Assembly (NCBI RefSeq): GCF_029892785.1
Contig: NZ_JARXXA010000004.1
Span: 1 to 64,000 of the forward strand
Origin: Parabacteroides sp. PH5-46
GTDB taxonomy: Bacteria; Bacteroidota; Bacteroidia; Bacteroidales; Tannerellaceae
Reading direction: 5' to 3'
DNA: 64,000 bases
The translations under genes and the position numbers were made by a program. Under the pieces are notes generated by a model. That model was given only the letters and a program-made list of their open reading frames with translations, did not search any database and was not told the DNA's origin. Shown here one piece after another: positions 35,315-44,178 of this stretch (positions are counted from its first letter, which is position 1; the number at the start of each line of letters is the position of its first letter).

Positions 35315-35330
35315 CCCCTAAATTTAGGGG
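35315..35330. promoter_or_regulatory. Perfect 16-bp palindrome upstream of the ECF sigma gene
   Basis: CCCCTAAATTTAGGGG is fully self-complementary. It lies about 70 bp before the -7 element at 35400, a position suited to an activator or repressor dimer. It is the only copy I noticed. Confidence 0.45.
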
Positions 35331-35399
35331 TAAAACTTAAAGAAAGTGTTTTTCATATTAATGTTGTTCAATTATTAATTAAGGTAAGTTTTCTACCCG

Positions 35400-35407
35400 T
35401 ATCTTTG
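35400..35407 (+). promoter_or_regulatory. -7 element for the ECF sigma factor gene
   Basis: TATCTTTG is an exact TAnnTTTG match. The mRNA leader would be about 57 nt. The -33 region is AT-rich, with no clear TTTG. Confidence 0.5.
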
Positions 35408-35470
35408 TTCTGTGCTCCTGAGTTAAGGATGCAGTAATAGACGATAATAACCTATAATAACAATAATTTT

Positions 35471-35980
35471 ATGAATGCGTTGCAATTTCAAAAGAAGCTA
35501 TTAAGTATACAAGACAATATGATGAATTTTGCCTTGATGCTTACCTCTAACAGAGAAGATGCTCAAGATCTCTTACAAGACACAACCCTAAAAGTGCTGG
35601 GCAATCAGGATAAGTTTGTAGATAATGTAAACTTTAAAGGGTGGGTGTTAACAGTTATGCGTAATATATTTATAAATGATTATCATAAGGCAGTACGGGC
35701 TCAAACAGTTATCGACCAGAATATAGATGTATATAATGTAGATGTGTTGAATGATTCAGGTTTTGATTCACCGGACGGCTCTTATCAGATACAGGAAATC
35801 TCTCAGGCAATCAATACCCTGAATGAAGAAATGAAAGTACCTTTCTCAATGTATTTAAGTGGTTATAAATACAATGAGATAGCAGACAAGCTAGACATCC
35901 CATTGGGAACAGTAAAGAGCCGTATCTTCTTCGCTCGCCAGGAACTTCAGAAGCAATTGAAGGATTTCTACCATAGTTGA
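35471..35980 (+). CDS. ECF-type RNA polymerase sigma factor
   Basis: This 169-aa protein has region 2 (NREDAQDLLQDTTLKVLGNQDKF, then FKGWVLTVMRNIFINDYHKA) and region 4 (VPFSMYLSGYKYNEIADKLDIPLGTVKSRIFFARQELQKQL). It lacks regions 1 and 3, as ECF sigmas do. No anti-sigma gene or SusC/D pair follows; it is a single gene closed by a strong terminator. Control may act at its promoter, where a 16-bp palindrome is found. The regulon cannot be told from here. Confidence 0.93.
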   Translation: MNALQFQKKLLSIQDNMMNFALMLTSNREDAQDLLQDTTLKVLGNQDKFVDNVNFKGWVLTVMRNIFINDYHKAVRAQTVIDQNIDVYNVDVLNDSGFDSPDGSYQIQEISQAINTLNEEMKVPFSMYLSGYKYNEIADKLDIPLGTVKSRIFFARQELQKQLKDFYHS

Positions 35981-36006
35981 TTAACTTTAATGTAAATTAT
36001 ATTGTA

Positions 36007-36033
36007 AGCCGTCCGCAGTGGACGGCTTTTTTT
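36007..36033 (+). terminator. Terminator after the ECF sigma gene
   Basis: AGCCGTCC / GGACGGCT arms around GCAGT are followed by seven T. Confidence 0.92.
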
Positions 36034-36050
36034 GTACCCTTTACTTTGAA

Positions 36051-36134
36051 ATCCCACAGTTGTTGAACTCGTGTTCAACAACTGTAGAACATGAGTTCAA
36101 CAATTGTAGAACATATGTTCAACATATGTGGGAC
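36051..36134. repeat. Lattice element 3: GTTGAAC/GTTCAAC family with closing outer stem
   Basis: Arms lie at 36051, 36062, 36073, 36084, 36095, 36106, 36117 and 36128. Arms 2/3 (GTTGAAC/GTTCAAC, extended to 10 bp), 4/5 and 6/7 (GTAGAAC/GTTCAAC) form three hairpins with 4-nt centres. Arm 1 and arm 8 (core TCCCAC/GTGGGA) pair with each other, giving a clover-like fold. GCATGAAATT follows at 36139, as in the trailers of elements 1 and 2. It lies between the sigma factor terminator and the rpsF promoter. Confidence 0.8.
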
Positions 36135-36236
36135 GATACGCATGAAATTAAAATACAGTTTTTTGGAAAGGTCGTAGATGAAGCTTAGCAGGCACATTTT
36201 AAATCAGTTTGTATCTTAAAAAAGAGGGATAAAAGT

Positions 36237-36266
36237 TTTGTAAGCCGGGAAATATTCTTACCTTTG
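36237..36266 (+). promoter_or_regulatory. Promoter of rpsF-rpsR-rplI
   Basis: TTTG (36237-36240), 18 nt and TACCTTTG (36259-36266) closely match the Bacteroidetes primary promoter. The leader to the rpsF ATG is about 35 nt. Confidence 0.75.
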
Positions 36267-36306
36267 CGGCTCGAAATTTTATAAATTACTAATTAAAGAA
36301 CGTTTT

Positions 36307-36660
36307 ATGAATAATTACGAAACCGTTTTCATTTTAACTCCCGTTTTGTCTGATGCACAGATGAAGGAAGCGGTAGAAAAATTCACAAACCTTCTTAAAG
36401 CAGAAGGTGCAGAGATTGTGAATGAAGAGAATTGGGGCCTGCGCAAGTTGGCGTATCCTATTGACAAGAAGACAACAGGCTTCTATCAACTGATCGAGTT
36501 TAAGGCTGAGCCACAAACGATTGCTACGCTGGAAATCAACTTCCGTCGTGACGAACGTGTGATCCGTTTCCTGACATTCCGCCAGGATAAATTTGCTGCA
36601 GAATATGCTGCTAAGAGAAGAAATTTGAAATCGTCTAAAGAAACAGTAAAGGAGAATTAA
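36307..36660 (+). CDS. rpsF: 30S ribosomal protein S6
   Basis: This 117-aa protein ([20 protein letters not shown]...) has the S6 core including [20 protein letters not shown]. It binds 16S rRNA with S18 in the platform of the small subunit. It is the first gene of a three-gene ribosomal unit; the ssb gene often found between rpsF and rpsR in other phyla is absent here. The next gene starts 3 bp after its stop. Confidence 0.98.
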   Translation: MNNYETVFILTPVLSDAQMKEAVEKFTNLLKAEGAEIVNEENWGLRKLAYPIDKKTTGFYQLIEFKAEPQTIATLEINFRRDERVIRFLTFRQDKFAAEYAAKRRNLKSSKETVKEN

Positions 36661-36663
36661 TTT

Positions 36664-36930
36664 ATGGCAACTCAATCAGAAATAAGATATTTGACCCCTC
36701 CATCGGTTGATGTTAAAAAGAAAAAATATTGCCGTTTCAAAAAGAACGGAATCAAATACATCGATTACAAAGATCCAGAATTCCTGAAGAAGTTTTTGAA
36801 CGAACAAGGAAAGATCCTTCCACGTCGTATTACAGGAACTTCTCTGAAATTCCAACGTCGTATTGCGCAGGCTGTTAAAAGAGCCAGACACTTGGCGTTG
36901 CTTCCATATGTAACCGATTTAATGAAATAA
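36664..36930 (+). CDS. rpsR: 30S ribosomal protein S18
   Basis: This 88-aa basic protein has the S18 core [20 protein letters not shown] and [20 protein letters not shown]. It is the partner of S6 in the small subunit. It is cotranscribed with rpsF and rplI. Confidence 0.98.
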   Translation: MATQSEIRYLTPPSVDVKKKKYCRFKKNGIKYIDYKDPEFLKKFLNEQGKILPRRITGTSLKFQRRIAQAVKRARHLALLPYVTDLMK

Positions 36931-36952
36931 ATAAAGTAAGAGGAGACAGAAT

Positions 36953-37396
36953 ATGCAAGTTATTTTGAAAGAAGATGTAGTAAACTTAGGCTACAAAGAC
37001 GATATCGTAACAGTGAAAGACGGTTACGGACGTAACTTTCTAATCCCACAAGGAAAAGCAGTTATTGCTTCAGAATCAGCAAAAAAAGTATTGGCTGAAA
37101 ACCTGAGACAACGCGCTCATAAATTAGCGAAAATCAAAGAAGATGCTCAAGCATTGGCCGCTAAATTGGAAGGCGTATCATTAACAATCGGTGCAAAAAC
37201 CAGTTCAACAGGTACTATCTTCGGTTCGGTTACGAACATACAGGTAGCTGATGCATTGGCTAAGCAGGGATTTGAAGTAGAACGTAAGATAATTTATATT
37301 AAAGAAAGCGTAAAAGAAGTTGGCAATTACAAAGCAATTCTTAAGCTACATAAGGAAGTTTCGGTAGAAATACCTTTTGAAGTTGTTTCCGAATAA
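36953..37396 (+). CDS. rplI: 50S ribosomal protein L9
   Basis: This 147-aa protein has the N-terminal rRNA-binding domain ([35 protein letters not shown]) and the long connecting helix rich in A, K and E leading to the C-terminal domain. It is the last gene of the ribosomal unit, followed by a terminator. Confidence 0.98.
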   Translation: MQVILKEDVVNLGYKDDIVTVKDGYGRNFLIPQGKAVIASESAKKVLAENLRQRAHKLAKIKEDAQALAAKLEGVSLTIGAKTSSTGTIFGSVTNIQVADALAKQGFEVERKIIYIKESVKEVGNYKAILKLHKEVSVEIPFEVVSE

Positions 37397-37423
37397 TAAG
37401 TTATTTACTGACAATATAATGTG

Positions 37424-37457
37424 AAAAGGCAATTCTAAAAAGGATTGCCTTTTTTTA
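37424..37457 (+). terminator. Terminator after rplI
   Basis: AAAGGCAAT (37425-37433) and ATTGCCTTT form a stem followed by a run of T. Confidence 0.88.
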
Positions 37458-37507
37458 GTCAGCAAAAAATCTTACATTTGCCACGATAATCGTACGAATT
37501 ATATTGA

Positions 37508-38602
37508 ATGAAAAGATTTATTTTTCAGATTGTATCTGTCATGATTGCCCTGTACTTTTTCATTCCCTCTATACAGGCAAAAGACAAAGTGTTTACTGTT
37601 GTGATAGATGCTGGTCACGGGGGGAAGGATGTTGGGGCAAAGGGATCCGTTATAAACGAAAAGGTTATTAACCTGGCTGTCGCTTTGAAGCTTGGCAACC
37701 TGATTGCCAGCAAGCATGATGATGTAAAGATTGTATACACCCGTAAAACGGATAAGTTTATTGAATTGGATGAACGAGCCAATATCGCCAACCGGAACAA
37801 AGCCGATTTATTTATTTCCATACATGCTAATGCTGTAAAAAAAGGTAGTCACGTAACAGGGACAGAGACATTTACGATGGGGTTGTCTAAAAGTGATGAA
37901 AACCTGGATGTAGTGAAACGTGAGAACTCCGTAATCCTTCTGGAAGATGATTATTTGCAAAAGTATGAAGGTTTTGACCCTAATTCATCCGAATCATACA
38001 TTATGTTTGAGTATCTGCAAAACAGACACATGAGTCAGAGTATCACTTTTGCGGCCGATATACAAAAGGCATTTACTGATGCTAAACGAGTAGACCGGGG
38101 TGTTAAGCAGGGAGGATTATTGGTGCTTCGTAAAACAAGTATGCCTGCTGTGTTGGTAGAGCTGGGCTTTATTACAAATAAGGAAGAAGAGAAGTTTATG
38201 AAATCTACGGCAGGCCAGAATAAACTTGCTGCCGCCCTCTATTCAGCATTTGCAAATTACAAGAAAGAATATGACAAGAGAACGGTTGCCACATCACCAG
38301 AGCAACCGAAACCATCGAAAAATGAGGAAAATGCTAAGACTGCCTCAACTGCTACAACCACTACAACGGGGGATACCATTTATAAAGTTCAGATATTGAC
38401 CTCTACAGAAAAGCTGCCGGCTAATTCAAAACACTTTAAAGGCTATAAAGACGTTAGTTTTTACAAAGAAGGCGCTGTATATAAATATACCTATGGAGAA
38501 TCAACCGACTTTAAAAAAATCAATGATTTGAAGAATAGTATAACGAAAGATTTCAAAGACGCCTTTGTTGTTAGGTTTAATAAGGACGGGAAGAAATTGT
38601 AA
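37508..38602 (+). CDS. N-acetylmuramoyl-L-alanine amidase (Amidase_3) with SPOR-like tail
   Basis: This 364-aa exported enzyme trims peptide stems from peptidoglycan during cell separation. It has a signal peptide in the first ~24 residues and a catalytic domain at about 28-255. Zinc-site motifs are VIDAGHGGKD, the glutamate in NEKVINLAVAL, SIHANA and, near the end, VLVELGFITNKEEE. After a Thr/Ser/Pro-rich linker (about 258-290), the C-terminus (TIYKVQILTSTEKL, then a YKYTYGES segment) looks like a SPOR peptidoglycan-binding domain. It is 33 bp upstream of the MCE gene and probably cotranscribed. Confidence 0.92.
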   Translation: MKRFIFQIVSVMIALYFFIPSIQAKDKVFTVVIDAGHGGKDVGAKGSVINEKVINLAVALKLGNLIASKHDDVKIVYTRKTDKFIELDERANIANRNKADLFISIHANAVKKGSHVTGTETFTMGLSKSDENLDVVKRENSVILLEDDYLQKYEGFDPNSSESYIMFEYLQNRHMSQSITFAADIQKAFTDAKRVDRGVKQGGLLVLRKTSMPAVLVELGFITNKEEEKFMKSTAGQNKLAAALYSAFANYKKEYDKRTVATSPEQPKPSKNEENAKTASTATTTTTGDTIYKVQILTSTEKLPANSKHFKGYKDVSFYKEGAVYKYTYGESTDFKKINDLKNSITKDFKDAFVVRFNKDGKKL

Positions 38603-38635
38603 AAAACAGGCTTTCAGACTACAAAAAAAAGGAAG

Positions 38636-39523
38636 ATGAAAAAGAATGTATTGACTAAAGAAGCTAAAATAGGGATTATAACAATTATAAGTATAGGATT
38701 ATTATATTTTGGTATTAATTATCTGAAAGGGGTAAACCTATTTAAACCGGTGAATCATTACTTTGTTTCATTTAATAATGTGAAAGATCTGACGATTTCC
38801 AGCCCTGTATATATAGAAGGCTTTAAGGTTGGTTTAGTCAGAGCGATCCGCTATGATTATACAACGACCGACAAGATAACGGTAGAGGTAAGCCTGGAAG
38901 ATGATATGCGTATAAACAGAGGCAGCTATATCGTTATTGAAAATACTCTTCTGAGCGGAGCCGCCCTGCATATTAAGTTAAATAAGTATGTGAATGAGTA
39001 TCTGAAGTCGGGCGAGACCATAGAGGGACGTCTGGGTAGTGATATGATGACCGATGTACAAGAGAAAATACTACCGGAGGTGACACAGCTGTTACCCAAA
39101 ATAGATTCTATACTGGCCGGGCTTCAACATATCGTCAACCATCCGGCTTTGGGGCAATCCTTGGAACATATCGAAAGAACGACAAATAACCTGGAGGTGT
39201 CGACCCTTCAGCTAAACCGCTTATTAAATAATGATGTGCCGGTAATTGTTTCCGACCTGAAGAAGATCACCGGAAACTTCACTGAGATAAGTGAAGAGCT
39301 GAAAGGCTTGGATCTGAATGCAACGGTTAGCAGTGTAAATCAGACATTGGCCAATCTTCAGCTAACAACCAATAAGTTAAATTCAACAGACAGCAGTCTG
39401 GGCTTGCTGCTGAATGACAAGGCGCTGTACAATAACCTGAATGCAACGATGGAAAATGCTTCCACTCTACTGTTCGACTTGAAAGAAAACCCCAAACGTT
39501 ATGTTCATTTTTCTTTGTTCTAG
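38636..39523 (+). CDS. MlaD/MCE-family lipid transport protein
   Basis: This 295-aa protein has one N-terminal membrane anchor (KIGIITIISIGLLYFGINYL) and an MCE domain at about 35-130 (VYIEGFKVGLVRAIRYDYTT). A long helical C-terminal part of regularly spaced polar and leucine residues should project through the periplasm. MCE proteins form hexameric tunnels that carry phospholipids between membranes. The usual permease (MlaE) and ATPase (MlaF) are not adjacent, so those partners must be elsewhere. Confidence 0.9.
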   Translation: MKKNVLTKEAKIGIITIISIGLLYFGINYLKGVNLFKPVNHYFVSFNNVKDLTISSPVYIEGFKVGLVRAIRYDYTTTDKITVEVSLEDDMRINRGSYIVIENTLLSGAALHIKLNKYVNEYLKSGETIEGRLGSDMMTDVQEKILPEVTQLLPKIDSILAGLQHIVNHPALGQSLEHIERTTNNLEVSTLQLNRLLNNDVPVIVSDLKKITGNFTEISEELKGLDLNATVSSVNQTLANLQLTTNKLNSTDSSLGLLLNDKALYNNLNATMENASTLLFDLKENPKRYVHFSLF

Positions 39524-39900
39524 CAAATATTTTACATAATATTTTGAGGATATTTTTTTGCTCTTATTTAGAATTATTCCAAGTTGAAAAAACAAATGTT
39601 AAAGCCCTTTTTTCCCCCCAAGGTCTTTAGTGTAAATGAAATATGCTTTGTTTCATTTTTTGTTTTTTTATTTTCTAAAAACGATAATTAATTTATGAAA
39701 TCCTTTAGAATAAAGGGGTTGGAATTTATTTGTCCTAAGACGTATCCCGGCTTTCCGGCGGCACCTATTAAGTAGTTGAAAGTAAGAATGATACTATTTT
39801 GAAAGAAACTCCAAAAAAAAAGATGTTTTTTTTTATTGAATATATTTCTAAACTTTGTAGTGCATAAGAGTAGAAGTTATAGTTTAGGAAATTTAGTAAA
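39524..39900. other. Intergenic region upstream of dnaA
   Basis: This 377-bp AT-rich gap has no exact DnaA box (TTATCCACA). It contains a weak hairpin, AAATGAAA / TTTCATTT at 39634-39658, followed by T-runs, which may end the mlaD transcript. It also has TAAACTTTG at 39851-39859, a -7-like element with one extra base and a plausible dnaA promoter. A 26-codon ORF at 39695-39775 has no ribosome-binding site and I do not call it. Confidence 0.5.
39633..39668 (+). terminator. Possible weak terminator after the MCE gene
   Basis: AAATGAAA / TTTCATTT arms with a 9-nt loop are followed by TTTGTTTTTTT. The stem is all A/T except two pairs, so it is uncertain. Confidence 0.45.
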
Positions 39901-41298
39901 ATGCAGAGTGACTATCAGAAATTATGGGCTCAATGTTTAGCCGTTATCAAGGACATCGTCCCTGAGGTTGTTTTTAACACTTGGTTTGTACCTATTACGC
40001 CTTTGTCTTACGAGGATAATAAATTTACAATACAAGTACCCAGCCAGTTTTTTTATGAATACTTAGAGGAAAAGTATATCAATGTCCTCAAGGTTACTAT
40101 TCATAGAGTGATAGGTAAGGGAACGATATTGAATTATCGTGTGGTAATAGATAAAACAACCGGTGGTACGATTGACTATCCTACTGAAAATAGCTCAATT
40201 GCTGTTAAAAAGATTATTCCGAAAGATGCGAACAAAGCTCCCAGCCCATTTACTCAGGCTCCTCTGCAAGATTTTGATTCGCAACTAAACCCTAAATATA
40301 ACTTTGACAACTTTTTTGAAGGTATGAGCAATCGCCTGGTACGTGTTTCGGGCGAGTCTGTGGCACAGAATCCGGGGAGAACTACCTTTAATCCATTGTT
40401 TGTTTATGGTCCTTCAGGTGTTGGGAAAACCCACTTGTGCCATGCCATTGGTACGAGGATTAAAGAACTGCATCCGGAAAAGAAAGTATTATATGTATCC
40501 TCCCATCTTTTCCGTGTTCAGTATACGGATGCCACGCGAAAGAATACGGTTAATGATTTCCTTTATTTCTACCAGAATCTGGATGTCCTTATCATGGATG
40601 ATATACAGGAGTTGTTGGGGATGGATAAAACGCAGCAGCAATTCTTCCATATATTTAATCATCTTCATCAGTTAGGTAAGCAATTGGTATTAACATCTGA
40701 TAAAGCACCTGTAGACCTGCAAGGCATGGAAGAACGCCTGGTTACTCGCCTGAAGTGGGGTCTAACGGCTGAATTGCTTCGCCCGGACATTGAACTAAGA
40801 AAGAAAATATTGAAGAACAAGGCCAGCCAGGACGGCATTGTTATCCCGGAAGATGTTCTTGATTTTATAGCAAATCATGTAACCGACAATATCAGAGACC
40901 TGGAAGGTGTACTTGTTTCTCTGATGGCTAATTCCGTGATTAATAATCATGAGATAGACATGTCTTTGGCTAAGCGGGTTATCGGTCAGGCTATCCGACT
41001 AGAAAAGAAACAGATAACTGTACAATTGATACAGGAGATTGTTTGTAAGTATTTTAATTTAGAGCAGTCTGTTATTCAGACTCAGTCCCGAAAACGTGAG
41101 ATTGTCCAAGCTCGACAAATAACGATGTATCTTTCAAAGAAATATACCGACTATTCATTTTCTCACATAGGTAAGATTGTAGGAAAGAAAGACCATGCAA
41201 CTGTATTGCATGCCTGCAAAACAATCAAAGATCAAATCGAAATCAGTAAGTCTTTTCGTTCTGCTGTAGAAGAGATTGAAGTTCAGTTGAAAAATTAA
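39901..41298 (+). CDS. dnaA: Chromosomal replication initiator protein DnaA
   Basis: This 465-aa protein has all four domains: domain I (WAQCLAVIKDIVPEVVFNTWF), a short linker, the AAA+ domain with Walker A GPSGVGKT and Walker B VLIMDDIQ, and the DNA-binding domain IV with the signature GKKDHATVLHACKTI. It binds DnaA boxes and opens oriC. The usual partner dnaN is not next to it; nrdJ follows instead. I see no cluster of DnaA boxes on either side, so the origin is probably elsewhere. Confidence 0.98.
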   Translation: MQSDYQKLWAQCLAVIKDIVPEVVFNTWFVPITPLSYEDNKFTIQVPSQFFYEYLEEKYINVLKVTIHRVIGKGTILNYRVVIDKTTGGTIDYPTENSSIAVKKIIPKDANKAPSPFTQAPLQDFDSQLNPKYNFDNFFEGMSNRLVRVSGESVAQNPGRTTFNPLFVYGPSGVGKTHLCHAIGTRIKELHPEKKVLYVSSHLFRVQYTDATRKNTVNDFLYFYQNLDVLIMDDIQELLGMDKTQQQFFHIFNHLHQLGKQLVLTSDKAPVDLQGMEERLVTRLKWGLTAELLRPDIELRKKILKNKASQDGIVIPEDVLDFIANHVTDNIRDLEGVLVSLMANSVINNHEIDMSLAKRVIGQAIRLEKKQITVQLIQEIVCKYFNLEQSVIQTQSRKREIVQARQITMYLSKKYTDYSFSHIGKIVGKKDHATVLHACKTIKDQIEISKSFRSAVEEIEVQLKN

Positions 41299-41313
41299 CA
41301 CCAATATTATAGT

Positions 41314-41353
41314 AAAAAAAGGAATGTTTTTTAAACAAAGCATTCCTTTTTTT
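41314..41353. terminator. Terminator after dnaA
   Basis: Thirteen-base arms AAAAAAAGGAATG / CATTCCTTTTTTT form a symmetrical stem-loop with a T-run on + and an A-run on the other side. Confidence 0.88.
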
Positions 41354-41381
41354 GTTTATTTATAATTGGAGCTGGTTTTCT

Positions 41382-41460
41382 TTTTGGAAAACTTTTTATC
41401 TTGATTATAAAATTATTTTATTGAAAAACAGTTTGTTGTATTTTGTTTTGGAAAACTTTT
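41382..41460. repeat. Exact 15-bp direct repeat upstream of nrdJ
   Basis: TTTTGGAAAACTTTT occurs at 41382-41396 and again at 41446-41460, 64 bp apart. The surroundings are very A/T-rich. The second copy is 86 bp before the nrdJ start. It may be a regulatory pair; it does not match DnaA or NrdR boxes. Confidence 0.5.
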
Positions 41461-41545
41461 CAACAGAAGGTGTTTTTGCAATGATATAATTTGGCTAATA
41501 GATAAAGTATTCTTAAAATTGCACAAAAAATAATAGTTTGACACA

Positions 41546-44089
41546 GTGAACCAAAAAACGTACACATTTGACGAAGCATTTAACGCTTCTTTGGAGTATT
41601 TCACAGGTGATGAGTTAGCCGCCAAGGTTTGGGTTAACAAATATGCACTGAAAGATGCTTTTGGGAATATTTATGAAAAATCTCCCATAGATATGCATCA
41701 CCGTTTGGCAAAAGAAATTGCTCGTATTGAAAAGAAGTATCCTAACCCACTGTCTGAAAGGGAACTTTTTGACCTCTTTGACCATTTCCGTTATATTATT
41801 CCACAGGGAAGTCCCATGACCGGAATTGGTAATGATTTTCAGATTGCATCACTTTCCAACTGTTTTGTAATAGGTATTGATGGAGAAGCAGACTCGTATG
41901 GTGCGATTATCCGGATTGATGAAGAACAGGTACAGCTGATGAAACGTAGGGGAGGGGTAGGCCACGACTTATCTCATATCCGCCCGAAAGGTTCGCCTGT
42001 GAAAAACTCGGCTCTTACTTCAACTGGTCTGGTTCCTTTTATGGAACGTTATTCAAACTCTACCCGCGAAGTAGCACAAGACGGACGCAGGGGGGCTTTG
42101 ATGCTTAGTGTTTCCATAAAACATCCGGATTCTGAGTCGTTTATTGACGCTAAGATGACGGAGGGAAAAGTTACAGGTGCAAATGTGTCTGTGAAAATTG
42201 ATGATGAGTTTATGAATGCTGTTGTAAATAATGTAACGTATAAGCAACAGTATCCGGTTTATTCGCCAAATCCTACAACGGAAAAAGAGATAGACGCTTC
42301 GAATTTGTGGAGAAAAATTATCCACAATGCTTGGAAGTCGGCAGAGCCGGGCGTTCTCTTTTGGGATACGATCATTCGTGAATCAGTTCCGGATAGTTAT
42401 GCCGATCTGGGCTTCCGTACAGTATCCACGAATCCATGTGGAGAAATACCTTTGTGTCCTTATGATAGTTGCCGTCTGTTGGCTATCAACTTGTATTCAT
42501 ACGTGGTAAATCCTTTTACCAAAGATGCTTATTTTGACTATGAGTTGTTCAAAAAGCATGTTGGCTTGGCTCAGCGGATTATGGATGACATCATTGATCT
42601 GGAGTCAGAAAAGATAGAAAAAATACTGGAAAAGATAGATGCTGACCCTGAACTAATCGAAGTAAAGCAAACCGAACGTCATTTGTGGGAAAAGATTCAA
42701 AAGAAAACATTACAAGGACGTCGTACCGGTGTAGGTATTACTGCTGAAGGAGATATGCTGGCAGCCCTGAACCTTCGTTATGGAACGGAAGAGGCTACAG
42801 ACTGTGCCGAAAACATACAGAAAACGTTGGCTTTAGCGGCTTATCGCTCCTCTGTTATGATGGCAAAAGAACGCGGCGCATTTGAGATATATGATTCGGA
42901 GAGAGAAAAGAAGAATCCTTTCATTAACCGCTTGCGTGAGGCAGACTCGGATCTTTATAAAGATATGGTTAAATATGGCCGTAGGAATATCGCTTGTTTG
43001 ACTATTGCTCCTACAGGTACCACCAGTTTGATGACTCAAACGACATCGGGTATCGAACCTGTATTTCTTCCGGTTTACAAACGACGTCGTAAAGTTAACC
43101 CGAATGATGCTTCGGTACGTGTAGACTTTGTGGATGAAACAGGGGATGCCTGGGAAGAATATATCGTATTCCATCATAAATTTGTAACCTGGATGTTGGC
43201 TAACGGACATTCGGCATCGAAGCGCTATACCCAGGAAGAAATCGATGCTTTAGTGGCAAGTTCACCTTATAATAAGGCAACATCTAATGATGTAGACTGG
43301 CTACAGAAAATCAAAATGCAAGGTCGTATTCAGAAGTGGGTAGACCATTCAATCAGTGTGACTATTAATTTGCCGTTCGATGCGACGGAAGATTTGGTTA
43401 ATGATCTTTATATCGAGGCATGGAAGAGCGGATGTAAAGGTTGCACAGTGTATCGTGATGGTTCACGTTCCGGTGTGCTGATCGCTACAGATAATGGCAA
43501 GAAGAAGAAAGACGATTGCGAATGCATGGAGGCACCTGTTATTGTAGCCAAACGTCCACGAGAACTGGAAGCTGATATTGTAAAATTCCAGAATAATAAA
43601 GAAAAATGGATTGCCTTTATTGGCTTGTTAAATGGTCGTCCTTATGAAATCTTTACCGGGATAGCTGATGATGATGAAGGTCTTATGCTTCCTAAAAATG
43701 TTTCAAAAGGAACGATTATCAAGAGCTACGATGACAATGATACGAAACATTATGATTTCCAGTTCAAGAATAAACGGGGCTATAAAATGACGATTGAAGG
43801 GCTGGACAGCAAATTTAATCCCGAGTTCTGGAATTATGCCAAGCTGATCTCCGGTGTGTTGCGTTACGCTATGCCAATCGATCAGGTCATTAAGTTGGTA
43901 CAAGGGCTCGAATTAAATAATGAATCGATTAATACCTGGAAGAACGGTGTTGAACGTGCTTTGAAGAAGTATATTCAATCCGGAGAGAATGTGAAAGGTG
44001 CTAAATGTTCTAACTGCGGACAGGAATCATTAATCTACCAGGAAGGCTGTTTGATTTGTACGAATTGCGGAGCATCAAAATGCGGATAA
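41546..44089 (+). CDS. nrdJ: Adenosylcobalamin-dependent (class II) ribonucleotide reductase
   Basis: This 847-aa enzyme makes deoxyribonucleotides with a B12 radical and needs neither oxygen nor a glycyl radical. Motifs are the redox cysteine in IASLSNCFVIG, the thiyl cysteine region NPCGEIPLCPYD and the substrate loop LTIAPTGTTSLMTQTTSGIE. A C-terminal zinc-ribbon-like tail carries CSNCGQESL and CTNCGASKCG, probably the re-reduction cysteines. The start is GTG (41546), placing the protein's first motif at the expected distance. The gene stands alone between terminators after dnaA. It implies B12 uptake or synthesis elsewhere. Confidence 0.95.
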   Translation: MNQKTYTFDEAFNASLEYFTGDELAAKVWVNKYALKDAFGNIYEKSPIDMHHRLAKEIARIEKKYPNPLSERELFDLFDHFRYIIPQGSPMTGIGNDFQIASLSNCFVIGIDGEADSYGAIIRIDEEQVQLMKRRGGVGHDLSHIRPKGSPVKNSALTSTGLVPFMERYSNSTREVAQDGRRGALMLSVSIKHPDSESFIDAKMTEGKVTGANVSVKIDDEFMNAVVNNVTYKQQYPVYSPNPTTEKEIDASNLWRKIIHNAWKSAEPGVLFWDTIIRESVPDSYADLGFRTVSTNPCGEIPLCPYDSCRLLAINLYSYVVNPFTKDAYFDYELFKKHVGLAQRIMDDIIDLESEKIEKILEKIDADPELIEVKQTERHLWEKIQKKTLQGRRTGVGITAEGDMLAALNLRYGTEEATDCAENIQKTLALAAYRSSVMMAKERGAFEIYDSEREKKNPFINRLREADSDLYKDMVKYGRRNIACLTIAPTGTTSLMTQTTSGIEPVFLPVYKRRRKVNPNDASVRVDFVDETGDAWEEYIVFHHKFVTWMLANGHSASKRYTQEEIDALVASSPYNKATSNDVDWLQKIKMQGRIQKWVDHSISVTINLPFDATEDLVNDLYIEAWKSGCKGCTVYRDGSRSGVLIATDNGKKKKDDCECMEAPVIVAKRPRELEADIVKFQNNKEKWIAFIGLLNGRPYEIFTGIADDDEGLMLPKNVSKGTIIKSYDDNDTKHYDFQFKNKRGYKMTIEGLDSKFNPEFWNYAKLISGVLRYAMPIDQVIKLVQGLELNNESINTWKNGVERALKKYIQSGENVKGAKCSNCGQESLIYQEGCLICTNCGASKCG

Positions 44090-44112
44090 AATAAAATATA
44101 CTTTTTGTATAG

Positions 44113-44141
44113 AAATGCGGGGAATAGTCTCCGCATTTTTT
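44113..44141 (+). terminator. Terminator after nrdJ
   Basis: AAATGCGG / CCGCATTT arms with a 10-nt loop are followed by a T-run. Confidence 0.88.
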
Positions 44142-44178
44142 ATACATTCGCATCTATATTACGACCAATACAAAAACA

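Noticed and set aside
39695-39775. 26-codon ORF upstream of dnaA
   Set aside because: No ribosome-binding site, no promoter placed for it and no recognisable pattern; most likely chance.
42318-42326. Exact DnaA box TTATCCACA, with TTTGTGGAGAAA just upstream
   Set aside because: It lies inside the nrdJ coding sequence and is a single box; no cluster or unwinding element is next to it, so it does not mark an origin by itself.
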